In this document: one piece after another, positions 35,324 to 46,285 of the stretch
Position numbering within the stretch: the first letter of the stretch is position 1
How the letters are laid out: each line of letters begins with the position of its first letter
Origin: Paratractidigestivibacter sp963630635
GTDB taxonomy: Bacteria; Actinomycetota; Coriobacteriia; Coriobacteriales; Atopobiaceae
Direction: 5' to 3'
Assembly: GCA_963630635.1 (NCBI GenBank)
Contig: CAVGOA010000008.1
Location: forward strand, 1 to 61,337
Length of the DNA: 61,337 nucleotides
Position numbers and translations under genes: made by a program
Notes under the pieces: model-generated
What the model was told of the DNA's origin: nothing
Databases searched by the model: none
The model's input: the letters and a program-made list of their open reading frames with translations, nothing else

Positions 35324-35632
35324 ATGGAATCTGATAAGAACGCCCCTGTTGCGCCCCTGGGCGATGCCGAACTTTCCGAGGTCGAGGGCGCCGTTCGCGG
35401 CAAGACCAACCCTATGACCTGGATAAGCATCAAGTGTGGCCTTTACTGTGGGCAATTCGATACCACGAGTCGAAAAATCATCTACCGTCCCTGCCCGCGC
35501 TGCGGCAAGCCCATGCACTCCGAGTGGTACGCCGCCAAGTGGTATTGCGACCCCTGCAACTTTAGCGAGTACAACCCTCGCAGGGCAGATTGGAACGGTT
35601 CAGAGCAAGACCTCATCGCCGCCGCCAAGTAA
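35324..35632 (+). CDS. Small protein with leader-like N-terminus and zinc ribbon, second of two paralogues
   Basis: 102 residues; the ATG follows GAAAGGAACAACC, 54 bp after the first gene's stop. The start holds PLGDAELSEVEGA, a leader-like sequence with Gly-Ala at the expected cleavage point. It is followed by CPRCGKPMHSEWYAAKWYCDPC, which aligns with CPNCGRP-KWSCKPC of the first protein. An additional Cys pair (KCGLYCG) lies before the ribbon. It ends 30 bp before palindromic repeat copy B. Function unknown; the shared leader suggests the two are processed by the same machinery. Confidence 0.75.
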   Translation: MESDKNAPVAPLGDAELSEVEGAVRGKTNPMTWISIKCGLYCGQFDTTSRKIIYRPCPRCGKPMHSEWYAAKWYCDPCNFSEYNPRRADWNGSEQDLIAAAK

Positions 35633-35662
35633 ATCGCCCCGCTTTGGGCGCCCGCAACCGGC

Positions 35663-35799
35663 CCGCCTGACTCATCCCATAGTAAAATCGGTTAGGGCAA
35701 GTAGCTTCGCGAGCATGCGTTGCATTTGCCCAGTTGAGCAGCCTGTTCGGTTGGGAGCTACTCGGCAAAGTCGGTTTTACTATGGGATGAGTCAGGCGG
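35663..35799. repeat. Palindromic repeat element, copy B
   Basis: 137 bp with perfect 25-bp inverted ends starting CCGCCTGACTCATCCCATAG. The arms continue to about 45 bp with a few mismatches, ending in GTAGCT on both sides. The central loop of about 45 bases contains GCGTTGCATTTGCCCAGTTG, shared with copies A and C. It ends 5 bp from the nuclease gene's stop. Confidence 0.92.
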
Positions 35800-35804
35800 A
35801 GCGA

Positions 35805-36941
35805 TTAATGCCAGTCGAAATTAAGCACTTCGTTCCGCAATCGTGCCTCTGTCTTTAGCTCTGTCGCGTTTTTGACCCGAAGTTTGCGGCCGAGCTTGCC
35901 TGCGATGATGCGAGCGATTGCGTCGAGCTTTCTCTTTGAGCCGACTTGCTCATGCGTCACGGGAACAACGTCGATGCCCATAAGGTCAAGCGCTGCTTCG
36001 CGTGAAAAGTCCGAGAGCTGGCTGTCGACCGCCGCGTGCCAGGTCTTGCTGTGGCACTCTAGGTCGACGCCCTCGTCCCAATACAAGTCGCAATAGCAGC
36101 AGCTTCTTTGTGCTATAAGAGCGGCATCGGGCGCAAGACCAATTCGCTTGTTGTAGACAAAGCCGGAAAGACCGGCGCCGCCGCAGCGAGTTGGCAGGCC
36201 CAAGAGGACGCCGACCTGCGCCTCGAAAGGAGAAGCGGCCCCCGCCACGACAAACTTTGCCGCACGGGCAAGGCGTTCGCGACCAAGCGGGGATTCGGCC
36301 TCTGCTGCAAAACGCTGGAGCGCCGTCGGGGTTGTTAGCGGCTTGCGCGACCACAGGTCTGTGAGGGCGCCGTTGGAATCAAGACAAGGTGACCAGCCGC
36401 CAATTTTGGGCAAGCGACCCTGGTTACAAAGGCGCTGGATAATACCAGTCATTGGTTCGGGGGTTTGGAAGACAGAAAAGCCGCCGCAGAACTCGGTGGC
36501 AACAAGCAGGGTTTGCCCGAAGTTCATGTGAGATGCAGCCTGCTGCAGGGTGAACTCAGGCGAAGTGACGCCAAAGATGCTCGTGGCCTCACGGATCGAG
36601 CCGACGGGAAGATCCTGGCGCCAAAGTCGCGGTTTCACGAGCCCCGACTCGCGGACCTCGCCTTTATAAGTGCTTAGGACATCAAAAGGCCCGCTGCCGC
36701 AAAGAGACAAAAGCGGGACGGCGTCCATAAGCATGCGATATGTTTCGCCGGGACTACCGCTGTGCTTCTTTTTGAACTTTTCCCGGGCTGCAACGTAGTT
36801 CGCCGAAAGCTGGTCGAAGTCGTGGTCGGTCAAGAGGCGGGCCAGGCGTGCGTCGGCCTGCGGCGCGGTCGCAAGAAGCTGGACTACGGGTGGAATTCTC
36901 CAGTAGTGAAGCGCGGTTATGTCACAAATTGTGATGTCCAT
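35805..36941 (-). CDS. Vsr/DUF559-like putative endonuclease between palindromic repeats
   Basis: 378 residues. The C-terminal third has the layout of small PD-(D/E)xK nucleases of the Vsr/DUF559 group: WDEGVDLECHSKTWH, with Asp293, Glu295 and Lys299 as candidate active-site residues, then FSREAALDLMGIDVVPVTHEQV. The N-terminal part (ITALHYWRIPPVVQLL) and middle (LTTPTALQRFAAEA, PFEAQVGVLLGLP) resemble AbiEi-like proteins frequently paired with such domains. The ATG lacks a Shine-Dalgarno sequence and lies 19 bp from repeat C, so its promoter must be inside the repeat or the message is nearly leaderless. Role unknown: repair, defence or repeat mobility are all possible. Confidence 0.7.
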   Translation of the reverse strand: MDITICDITALHYWRIPPVVQLLATAPQADARLARLLTDHDFDQLSANYVAAREKFKKKHSGSPGETYRMLMDAVPLLSLCGSGPFDVLSTYKGEVRESGLVKPRLWRQDLPVGSIREATSIFGVTSPEFTLQQAASHMNFGQTLLVATEFCGGFSVFQTPEPMTGIIQRLCNQGRLPKIGGWSPCLDSNGALTDLWSRKPLTTPTALQRFAAEAESPLGRERLARAAKFVVAGAASPFEAQVGVLLGLPTRCGGAGLSGFVYNKRIGLAPDAALIAQRSCCYCDLYWDEGVDLECHSKTWHAAVDSQLSDFSREAALDLMGIDVVPVTHEQVGSKRKLDAIARIIAGKLGRKLRVKNATELKTEARLRNEVLNFDWH

Positions 36942-36960
36942 GGGCAGAAGCTATCAGATG

Positions 36961-37093
36961 GGCTGACTCATCCCATAGTAAAATCGGCCAGGACAAGTAG
37001 TCAGTTGGATGAGCGTTGCGTTTGCCCAGTTGAGCGGCTTGCGCATTTCCTGGCTACTCCGCAAAGTCAGTTTTACTATGGGATGAGTCAGCC
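36961..37093. repeat. Palindromic repeat element, copy C
   Basis: 133 bp with perfect 23-bp inverted ends (GGCTGACTCATCCCATAGTA). The arms extend to about 43 bp, and the loop holds GCGTTGCGTTTGCCCAGTTG. It lies 19 bp upstream of the nuclease gene start. The outermost 4-5 bases differ from copy B, but the next 20 are identical. Confidence 0.92.
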
Positions 37094-37138
37094 GGATGCG
37101 CTTGCGAGGCTAATTTGGCCCGCCGCGGCGCCCGCCAC

Positions 37139-37179
37139 AACGCCCTGCCGCGCGGCCGCGGGCCGTGCGGCAGGGCGTT
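37139..37179. repeat. GC-rich inverted repeat upstream of clpC
   Basis: AACGCCCTGCCGC (37139-37151) and its exact complement (37167-37179) form a 13-bp stem with a 15-base loop and no T tract on either strand. The word CGCCCTGCCGC recurs at 37264 in the clpC leader. It could be an operator or an RNA structure. Confidence 0.6.
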
Positions 37180-37198
37180 GCCGTCTGGTGACGCCGGT

Positions 37199-37227
37199 TT
37201 GCCATCGCGCCTGACGGGGTACATACT
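37199..37227 (+). promoter_or_regulatory. Possible clpC promoter
   Basis: TTGCCA and CATACT with a 17-bp spacer, 90 bp before the ATG. No CtsR box or HspR-type repeat is apparent nearby. Confidence 0.45.
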
Positions 37228-37316
37228 CTAGATTGACTATTCAGCCTTTTTGCCACCGCGCGAGCGCCCTGCCGCCGCCCGGCGCAAAAAAGCTCAACGA
37301 AAGGTATGCACCAAGC

Positions 37317-39911
<2,595 letters not shown>

Positions 39912-40067
39912 GGGAGAGAAGCGAGTAGGGGAGAGAAAAGACTCACCTAAGAAGACCCACAAGTTAAGGCCTATACTCAAGACAAATCAGGCTGACACGA
40001 TGCGGCCAGGCCGCGCACCCGCGCGCCGGGCCGCATCACCATCAGCAACCAGACGGAGGGACCCGCC

Positions 40068-41147
40068 ATGGATACGGGACAGTTTGAGGTGCTTGCCACC
40101 GATCACGAGATAACCCTTGAGGACGCCATCAAGAAGACGGCGCCGGGGACCGCCCTGCGCCACGCCTTGGACATGATCATCGCCGGCCACATGGGCGCGC
40201 TTATCTGCATCGGCGACACAGAAAACGTCCTGGCCGCCGGCGACGACGGCTTTAAGCTGGACGTTTCCTTCACGGCCAACCGCCTCTTCGAGCTGTGCAA
40301 GATGGACGGCGCCGTAATTCTTGACAAGGACCTCACCAAGATCCTGCGCGCAAACTACCACCTCAACCCCGACCCGTCGCTTCCCACGACCGAGACGGGC
40401 ACGCGCCACCGCACCGCCGCCCGCATGAGCCTTCTCACCAAGGCCATGGTCGTCTCGGTCTCCGAGCGCCGCTCGGTCATCAATGTCTACGTGGGCGGCC
40501 AGGGCCTGGAGCTCAAGAACGTCTCGGACCTCATGGTCTCGGTCAACCAGCTCACCACGGCCATGCAAAGCACGCGCTCGCAGATCGACCGCGGCCTTCT
40601 GCGCCTCACCAGCCTCGAGCTGGACAACTACGTCACGTTGGGCGACATCACCAACATCTTCTATCTCTTCGAGGTCCTTCTCACCGCCGGAGAGCAGCTT
40701 GACGACTGCATCATCCAGCTGGGCCGAGAAGGAAAGACCACGACCATGCAGCGCGAGGAGTTCCTGGCCGGCATGGACGACACCTACACCCTGATGATCC
40801 GCGACTACGCCAGCGACTCTTCCGAGGAAGCCGCCGCGCAGATCCGCAAGAAGCTCCACGACACCGATAACACCAAACTGAGAAGTGCCAAGTACATCGC
40901 CAAGCTCTTGGGCTATAGCGACGAGCGCGGCGAGGACAGCATCATGACCCCGCTGGGCCTGCGCACCCTGTCGCGCGTCTCGGTCGTGCGCGAGGGCATG
41001 GCCGATAAGATCGTCGACGAGTACGGCTCGCTGCAAGACGTCCTTGAGGCTGTTGACGACGACCCGTCGCGCCTGGGCGAGATCGGCGTCAAGAACCCCG
41101 GCGTTCTTGCCAACTCACTGCACCGTATGTGGGGGAAGAACGAATGA
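40068..41147 (+). CDS. disA: DisA: diadenylate cyclase and DNA integrity scanning protein
   Basis: 359 residues, the normal length. The DAC domain shows DGA (80-82) and RHR (113-115), the catalytic motifs for making c-di-AMP from two ATP. A helical linker and a helix-hairpin-helix DNA-binding end follow (TLSRVSVVREGMADKIVDEYGSLQ). It scans DNA and halts synthesis at branched structures. ATG after CGGAGGGACCCGCC. A TATACT at 39972 may be its -10. It overlaps ispD by four bases. The clpC-disA neighbourhood is common, here without radA between. Confidence 0.96.
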   Translation: MDTGQFEVLATDHEITLEDAIKKTAPGTALRHALDMIIAGHMGALICIGDTENVLAAGDDGFKLDVSFTANRLFELCKMDGAVILDKDLTKILRANYHLNPDPSLPTTETGTRHRTAARMSLLTKAMVVSVSERRSVINVYVGGQGLELKNVSDLMVSVNQLTTAMQSTRSQIDRGLLRLTSLELDNYVTLGDITNIFYLFEVLLTAGEQLDDCIIQLGREGKTTTMQREEFLAGMDDTYTLMIRDYASDSSEEAAAQIRKKLHDTDNTKLRSAKYIAKLLGYSDERGEDSIMTPLGLRTLSRVSVVREGMADKIVDEYGSLQDVLEAVDDDPSRLGEIGVKNPGVLANSLHRMWGKNE

Positions 41148-41965
41148 GTGCCAGCTCAAGTACCCCGTTTGGTGGCGCCTGCGTCTGTGCGCAGGAGCAG
41201 GCCACAGATGCGGCGGGCCTGCCCAACGTGCCCGACACCGCGGCGGTCATCGTCGCTGGTGGCTCGGGCGAGCGCTTTGGTGACCCGCGCGGCAAGCAGT
41301 TTGTGGACCTCTGCGGCCTGCCGCTGTTGTGCTGGTCGGTCATGGCCTTTGACCGCGCGCCCTCGATCGAGCGCATCATCATCGTCTGCGCGCCCGACAA
41401 GGTGAAGAACGTGCAGCAAGACGTCTTGTCTCGCCTTACGCTGCGCTGCCCGGTAGAGCTGGCGCCCGCCGGCGACACCCGCCAGGCCTCGTCTCTCTCG
41501 GGCCTTTCGCGCGTGCCGCGCGACCTGCCGTTTGTCGCTATCCACGACGCCGCCCGGCCCCTGGTTGAGGTCGAGATGATCGAGCGGGCCTGCGCCTGCG
41601 TGCGCCAGAACCCCGAGCTTGCGGGAGCCATCTGCGCTTCTCGGTGCATCGACACGTTGAAGCTGGTGGAGGGCACCGATATCGTGGCCACGCCCGACCG
41701 CACCATCTACTGGGCGGCCCAGACCCCGCAGGTCTTTAGGCTGCGCGCCGTCATGGCGGCCCACAAGGCGGCCGTGTGGGACAGCTTTGCCGGCACCGAC
41801 GACGCCTCGCTGGTCGAGCGCCACGGCGGCCGCGTTCGCTGCGTCGAGTGCTCGCGCGACAACCTCAAGGTCACGATTCCAGAAGACCTGGCGGTTGCCC
41901 AGGCCACGCTTGAGCAGCGCCTTATTGATGAAGGCTGCGGCAGAACGTTAGAGGGGGACAACTGA
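41144..41965 (+). CDS. ispD: IspD: 2-C-methyl-D-erythritol 4-phosphate cytidylyltransferase
   Basis: 273 residues from the ATG at 41144, which overlaps the disA stop (ATGA) and has GGGGGAAG upstream. CTP-binding AAVIVAGGSGERFG with GKQF, then IHDAARPLV, DTLK and TPQVFR are IspD signatures. It makes CDP-ME in the non-mevalonate isoprenoid pathway. About 30 residues precede the catalytic core (SASSSTPFGGACVCAQEQAT), an extension not usual in IspD. The next gene is IspF, two steps later in the same pathway. Confidence 0.95.
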   Translation: MSASSSTPFGGACVCAQEQATDAAGLPNVPDTAAVIVAGGSGERFGDPRGKQFVDLCGLPLLCWSVMAFDRAPSIERIIIVCAPDKVKNVQQDVLSRLTLRCPVELAPAGDTRQASSLSGLSRVPRDLPFVAIHDAARPLVEVEMIERACACVRQNPELAGAICASRCIDTLKLVEGTDIVATPDRTIYWAAQTPQVFRLRAVMAAHKAAVWDSFAGTDDASLVERHGGRVRCVECSRDNLKVTIPEDLAVAQATLEQRLIDEGCGRTLEGDN

Positions 41966-42451
41966 TTGGGCACCTTAAGAATCGGCCACGGCTATGACGT
42001 CCACCAGATGCAAGAGGGCAGAAAGCTCATCTTGGGCGGTGTGGACATACCTTCTAACGTGGGCCTTCTTGGCCACTCCGACGCCGACGTCGTGACGCAC
42101 GCCCTTATGGACGCCATCCTGGGTGCCATGCGCGCGGGCGACATCGGCAAGCTTTTCCCCGACACAGACCCGGCTTACGAGGGCGCGAACTCCATCGAGC
42201 TTCTCCGCCACGTGGCCGCCCTTGCACGCCAGACGGGCTATGAGCTTCTCGACTTTGACTGTACCATCGCGGCCCAAGCCCCCAAGCTCGCCCCCTACCG
42301 CGAAACCATGCGCCAGAACATGGCAGACGCTATGGGCATCTCGGTAGACCAGGTTGGCCTTAAGGCCACCACCACCGAGCACCTGGGCTTCGTTGGCCGC
42401 AAAGAAGGGATTGCCGCATGGGCCGTGGCCCTGCTGGAGAAAAACGTATAG
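41966..42451 (+). CDS. ispF: IspF: 2-C-methyl-D-erythritol 2,4-cyclodiphosphate synthase
   Basis: 161 residues from a TTG start directly after the ispD stop, with AGAGGGGG upstream. Metal-binding GHGYDVHQ, HSDADVVTHALMDA and the GDIGKLFPDTDP loop are typical, with KATTTEHLGFVGR at the end. It forms the cyclic diphosphate with release of CMP. Translationally adjacent to ispD. Confidence 0.96.
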   Translation: MGTLRIGHGYDVHQMQEGRKLILGGVDIPSNVGLLGHSDADVVTHALMDAILGAMRAGDIGKLFPDTDPAYEGANSIELLRHVAALARQTGYELLDFDCTIAAQAPKLAPYRETMRQNMADAMGISVDQVGLKATTTEHLGFVGRKEGIAAWAVALLEKNV

Positions 42452-42502
42452 ACTCTTTCGCGCTAAAGGCAACGCGAAAGCCAAGGGAATAAGGAGAGCG
42501 CC

Positions 42503-43981
<1,479 letters not shown>

Positions 43982-43984
43982 CCC

Positions 43985-45007
43985 ATGGCGAGAAGTTCTT
44001 CGAGGCCCGGCGGCTCTGCCGGGCGCGGCGGCGCCGGTAACAACCGCGGCGGTCAGTTTGGTCGCGGCGGCGCCCCTGCCGGTCGCTACGCCGGCAAACC
44101 CGCAGGCAAGGGCGCCGGAAAGCCCGCAGGCAAGGGCGCCGGAAAGACCGCAGGTCGTCCTGGCGGCAAGCCCGCCGGCAGCCGCGGCGCCGGCAAGCCT
44201 TCTTACGCCGCTGCGTCCCAGCCGGGCCGCCCGCCGCGCAAACAGGGCCCGTCTCGCTCTGACCTCATCGAGGGCCGCCGCGCTGTCGAGGAGGCCCTTG
44301 CCAGTGGAATGCCCCTGGTCAGCGCCATGGTCTGCAACCCCACCGGAGAGAAGGACGCCAACCTCGACCGCCTGGTGGCAGCGCTTGCCCAAGACGGCGT
44401 CGAGATCGAGCGTGTGTCTCGCGCCCGCCTGGATGGCCTGTCCAGCCACGGCGCCCACCAGGGCATCATTGTCCAGACCAAGCCCTTCTCGTATTCCAAC
44501 CTCTCAGACATCATCAAACGCGCCGGAGACGGTAACGCCCTGGTCATAGTGCTTGACCACGTGACCGACGAGGGCAACTTCGGCGCCATCGTGCGCACGG
44601 CCGAGGTCGTGGGCGCTGCCGGCGTCGTCATCGCCAAGGCCCGTGCCGCCAGCGTGGGCGTGGGTGCCTACAAGACCTCTGCGGGCGCCGTGCTGCACAT
44701 CCCCATCGCGCAGGTCCCCAACCTGGGCCGCGCCCTGGACGAGCTCAAACAGGCCGGTTTTTGGGCCTGCGCCTCGACCGAGCACGCCCACGACAGCGTG
44801 TGGGATGCCCCCATGGACGGCCGCGTGGCCCTGGTCATGGGTTCCGAGGGCGACGGCATTTCTCGCTTAGTACTGGAGAAGTGCGACTTTGCCGCCAAGC
44901 TGCCCCAGCGCGGTCGCGTCGAGTCGCTCAACGTTGCCCAGGCCACGACCGTCATGGCCTATGAGTGGCTGCGCCGCCAGATGCAGGGAGGCCCGGCTGA
45001 TGCCTAG
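43985..45007 (+). CDS. rlmB: RlmB/TrmH-family 23S rRNA 2'-O-methyltransferase
   Basis: 340 residues, starting 3 bp after cysS. The C-terminal two thirds are a SpoU knotted methyltransferase: substrate-binding domain (LIEGRRAVEEALASG), then LDHVTDEGNFGAIVRTAEVVGAAGVV, VMGSEGDGISRLV and LPQRGRVESLNVAQATTVMAYE. It methylates a ribose of 23S rRNA (Gm2251 in E. coli RlmB). The first ~90 residues are a low-complexity Gly/Lys/Ala/Arg tail with GKPAGKGAGKPAGKGAGK repeats, probably a nonspecific RNA-binding extension. Confidence 0.93.
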   Translation: MARSSSRPGGSAGRGGAGNNRGGQFGRGGAPAGRYAGKPAGKGAGKPAGKGAGKTAGRPGGKPAGSRGAGKPSYAAASQPGRPPRKQGPSRSDLIEGRRAVEEALASGMPLVSAMVCNPTGEKDANLDRLVAALAQDGVEIERVSRARLDGLSSHGAHQGIIVQTKPFSYSNLSDIIKRAGDGNALVIVLDHVTDEGNFGAIVRTAEVVGAAGVVIAKARAASVGVGAYKTSAGAVLHIPIAQVPNLGRALDELKQAGFWACASTEHAHDSVWDAPMDGRVALVMGSEGDGISRLVLEKCDFAAKLPQRGRVESLNVAQATTVMAYEWLRRQMQGGPADA

Positions 45008-45533
45008 CCAGCGCCCCATGCTCGTGGTGGACGGCTACAACGTCATGTTCAAGTCCGATCGCTACCTGTCCCGCGCTCAAAAGGGTGCAGGTAGCGATCC
45101 TTTTGAGCAGTCCCGCGACCTTCTCATCGCAGACGTGGCGGCATACGCCCAGGGCCGCTTCGACCCGGTCATCGTGGTCTTTGACGCCGCGGGCAACGTC
45201 TCGCCCGACCGCCCGGCCCTAAAGAAGGCCGGGGTCCGCCTGGTCTTCTCCGCAACAGGAGAGACCGCCGATACCGTGATCGAGCGCCTGGTCACCGAGC
45301 GGCGCCTGGTCCCGCGCGCCGTCACCGTGGTCACCAGCGACAACACCATTCGCTCCACCGTGGGTGGCGTACCCGTGCAAAAGGTCTCGGCAGACGTGCT
45401 GGTCCATGACGTGGGGGAGCTTGCCGTCGAGTATGCGCAAGAAAACGCCACCCGCCAGACGCAGCGCATGACCTTGGAAAACCGTCTTCCGGCCGATCAG
45501 CGAGAGAAATTGTGGCGCCTGCTCGGGCGCTAG
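45000..45533 (+). CDS. YacP-like NYN-domain RNA-binding nuclease
   Basis: 177 residues, overlapping the end of rlmB by eight bases. MLVVDGYNVMF and VIVVFDAAG with conserved acidic residues, then VTVVTSDNTIR, are the NYN (PIN-like) pattern of YacP/Rae1 proteins. In Bacillus the family member cleaves mRNA in the ribosome A site. The order cysS-rlmB-yacP is conserved in many Gram-positives. A TATAGT at 45553 just after the stop may start the tRNA-Thr transcript. Confidence 0.9.
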   Translation: MPSQRPMLVVDGYNVMFKSDRYLSRAQKGAGSDPFEQSRDLLIADVAAYAQGRFDPVIVVFDAAGNVSPDRPALKKAGVRLVFSATGETADTVIERLVTERRLVPRAVTVVTSDNTIRSTVGGVPVQKVSADVLVHDVGELAVEYAQENATRQTQRMTLENRLPADQREKLWRLLGR

Positions 45534-45569
45534 CCAAATCCAAAAGAACTGGTATAGTTAACAAACCTC

Positions 45570-45644
45570 GCCGGTATGGCTCAATGGCAGAGCAACGGTT
45601 TTGTAAACCGTGGGTTGTGGGTTCGACTCCCTCTACCGGCTCCA
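45570..45644 (+). tRNA. tRNA-Thr (anticodon TGT)
   Basis: Cloverleaf with acceptor GCCGGTA/TACCGGC, anticodon TGT at 45602-45604 in loop TTTGTAA, T-loop GTTCGACTC, and encoded CCA at 45642-45644. Confidence 0.97.
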
Positions 45645-45655
45645 GCGCCAAAGCA

Positions 45656-45690
45656 AAGGCCCCAGACTTTCAAAGTCCGGGGCCTTTTTT
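45656..45690 (+). terminator. Terminator after tRNA-Thr
   Basis: GGCCCCAGACTT pairs with AAGTCCGGGGCC (one unpaired base) followed by T6. Confidence 0.9.
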
Positions 45691-45851
45691 CAAAAAACTT
45701 TTTCCTAAATCTGGCAACCATTTTTGAAAAAGCCCACGACGCGACGGCGAGAAACCCCGCGATGCATTAACCGAGAAGCTCAAAAACATACCCTCTGACC
45801 TGGGAATGTGGTCAAACCGTGATGAGGATACGCCCGGCAGCGGGGTATAGA

Positions 45852-45881
45852 TTGACAAGAGCCGAAACACTGCCGTAGTAT
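45852..45881 (+). promoter_or_regulatory. Promoter of the tRNA-tuf operon
   Basis: Perfect TTGACA (45852-45857), an 18-bp spacer and TAGTAT (45876-45881), about 53 bp before tRNA-Tyr. The promoter at 47638 has the same three elements. The rest of the interval 45691-45851 shows no gene. Confidence 0.75.
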
Positions 45882-45934
45882 AACCTTCGCTTGAGGGGCA
45901 CAAGTACTTCACCTCAAGTGCTTGATAACAGAAT

Positions 45935-46018
45935 GGGGATGTGGCACAGCGGCAACTGCGGCGGACTGTAAATCCGCTCCCTCTGGGTTCCTTGGTTCGA
46001 GTCCAAGCATCCCCACCA
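45935..46018 (+). tRNA. tRNA-Tyr (anticodon GTA)
   Basis: Acceptor GGGGATG/CATCCCC, anticodon GTA at 45968-45970, long variable arm as expected for bacterial tRNA-Tyr, T-loop GTTCGAGTC, encoded CCA. Confidence 0.97.
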
Positions 46019-46021
46019 TTC

Positions 46022-46097
46022 GCCCGTGTAGCTCAGTCGGTAGAGCACTTCGTTGGTAACGAAGAGGTCACCGGTTCGAATCCGGTCGCGGGCTCCA
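46022..46097 (+). tRNA. tRNA-Thr (anticodon GGT)
   Basis: Acceptor GCCCGTG/CGCGGGC with one wobble pair, anticodon GGT at 46055-46057, T-loop GTTCGAATC, encoded CCA. Three bases separate it from tRNA-Tyr. Confidence 0.97.
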
Positions 46098-46118
46098 TAT
46101 CAAGCAGTACGGCATTAC

Positions 46119-46195
46119 GCCGGTGTAGCTCAGCTGGTTAGAGCACGCGGCTCATACCCGCGATGTCACTGGTTCGAATCCAGTCACCGGTACCA
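46119..46195 (+). tRNA. tRNA-Met (anticodon CAT)
   Basis: Acceptor GCCGGTG/CACCGGT, anticodon CAT at 46153-46155, T-loop GTTCGAATC, encoded CCA. The first pair is G-T, and the anticodon stem lacks the three G-C pairs of initiator tRNA, so elongator Met is likely. Confidence 0.93.
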
Positions 46196-46203
46196 GAGCT
46201 CAA

Positions 46204-46225
46204 AGCGGCGGCTTCGGTCGCCGCT
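46204..46225 (+). other. Stem-loop between tRNA-Met and tuf
   Basis: AGCGGCG pairs with CGCCGCT around an 8-base loop with no T tract. It may guide processing that frees tRNA from the tuf message. Confidence 0.45.
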
Positions 46226-46285
46226 AAGCATATGTAGGTAGTAAGTCCATGGAAGCCGTAAGGTTGTTCCAAAAGGAGGATGGCA

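Larger units (their letters stand above)
35663..37093. mobile_element. Candidate composite element: nuclease gene boxed by two palindromic repeats
   Basis: Copies B and C of the palindromic repeat stand 5 bp after and 19 bp before the minus-strand nuclease gene, with nothing else inside. The unit is 1431 bp. No target-site duplication is obvious by eye, and there is no transposase gene. That the unit moves is inference from the symmetric arrangement and from the separate third repeat copy at 14443. Confidence 0.4.

Noticed and set aside
35663..35799. Repeat copy B as an ordinary bidirectional terminator between converging genes
   Set aside because: It does lie between convergent genes, but it lacks a U tract, keeps a conserved loop, and copy C occurs upstream of a gene start where a terminator makes no sense.
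46280..46285. tuf starting at the first ATG (46280)
   Set aside because: That codon overlaps the Shine-Dalgarno sequence AAGGAGGA; the ATG at 46286 is correctly spaced and gives the family-typical MAKEKFDRSKPHVN start.
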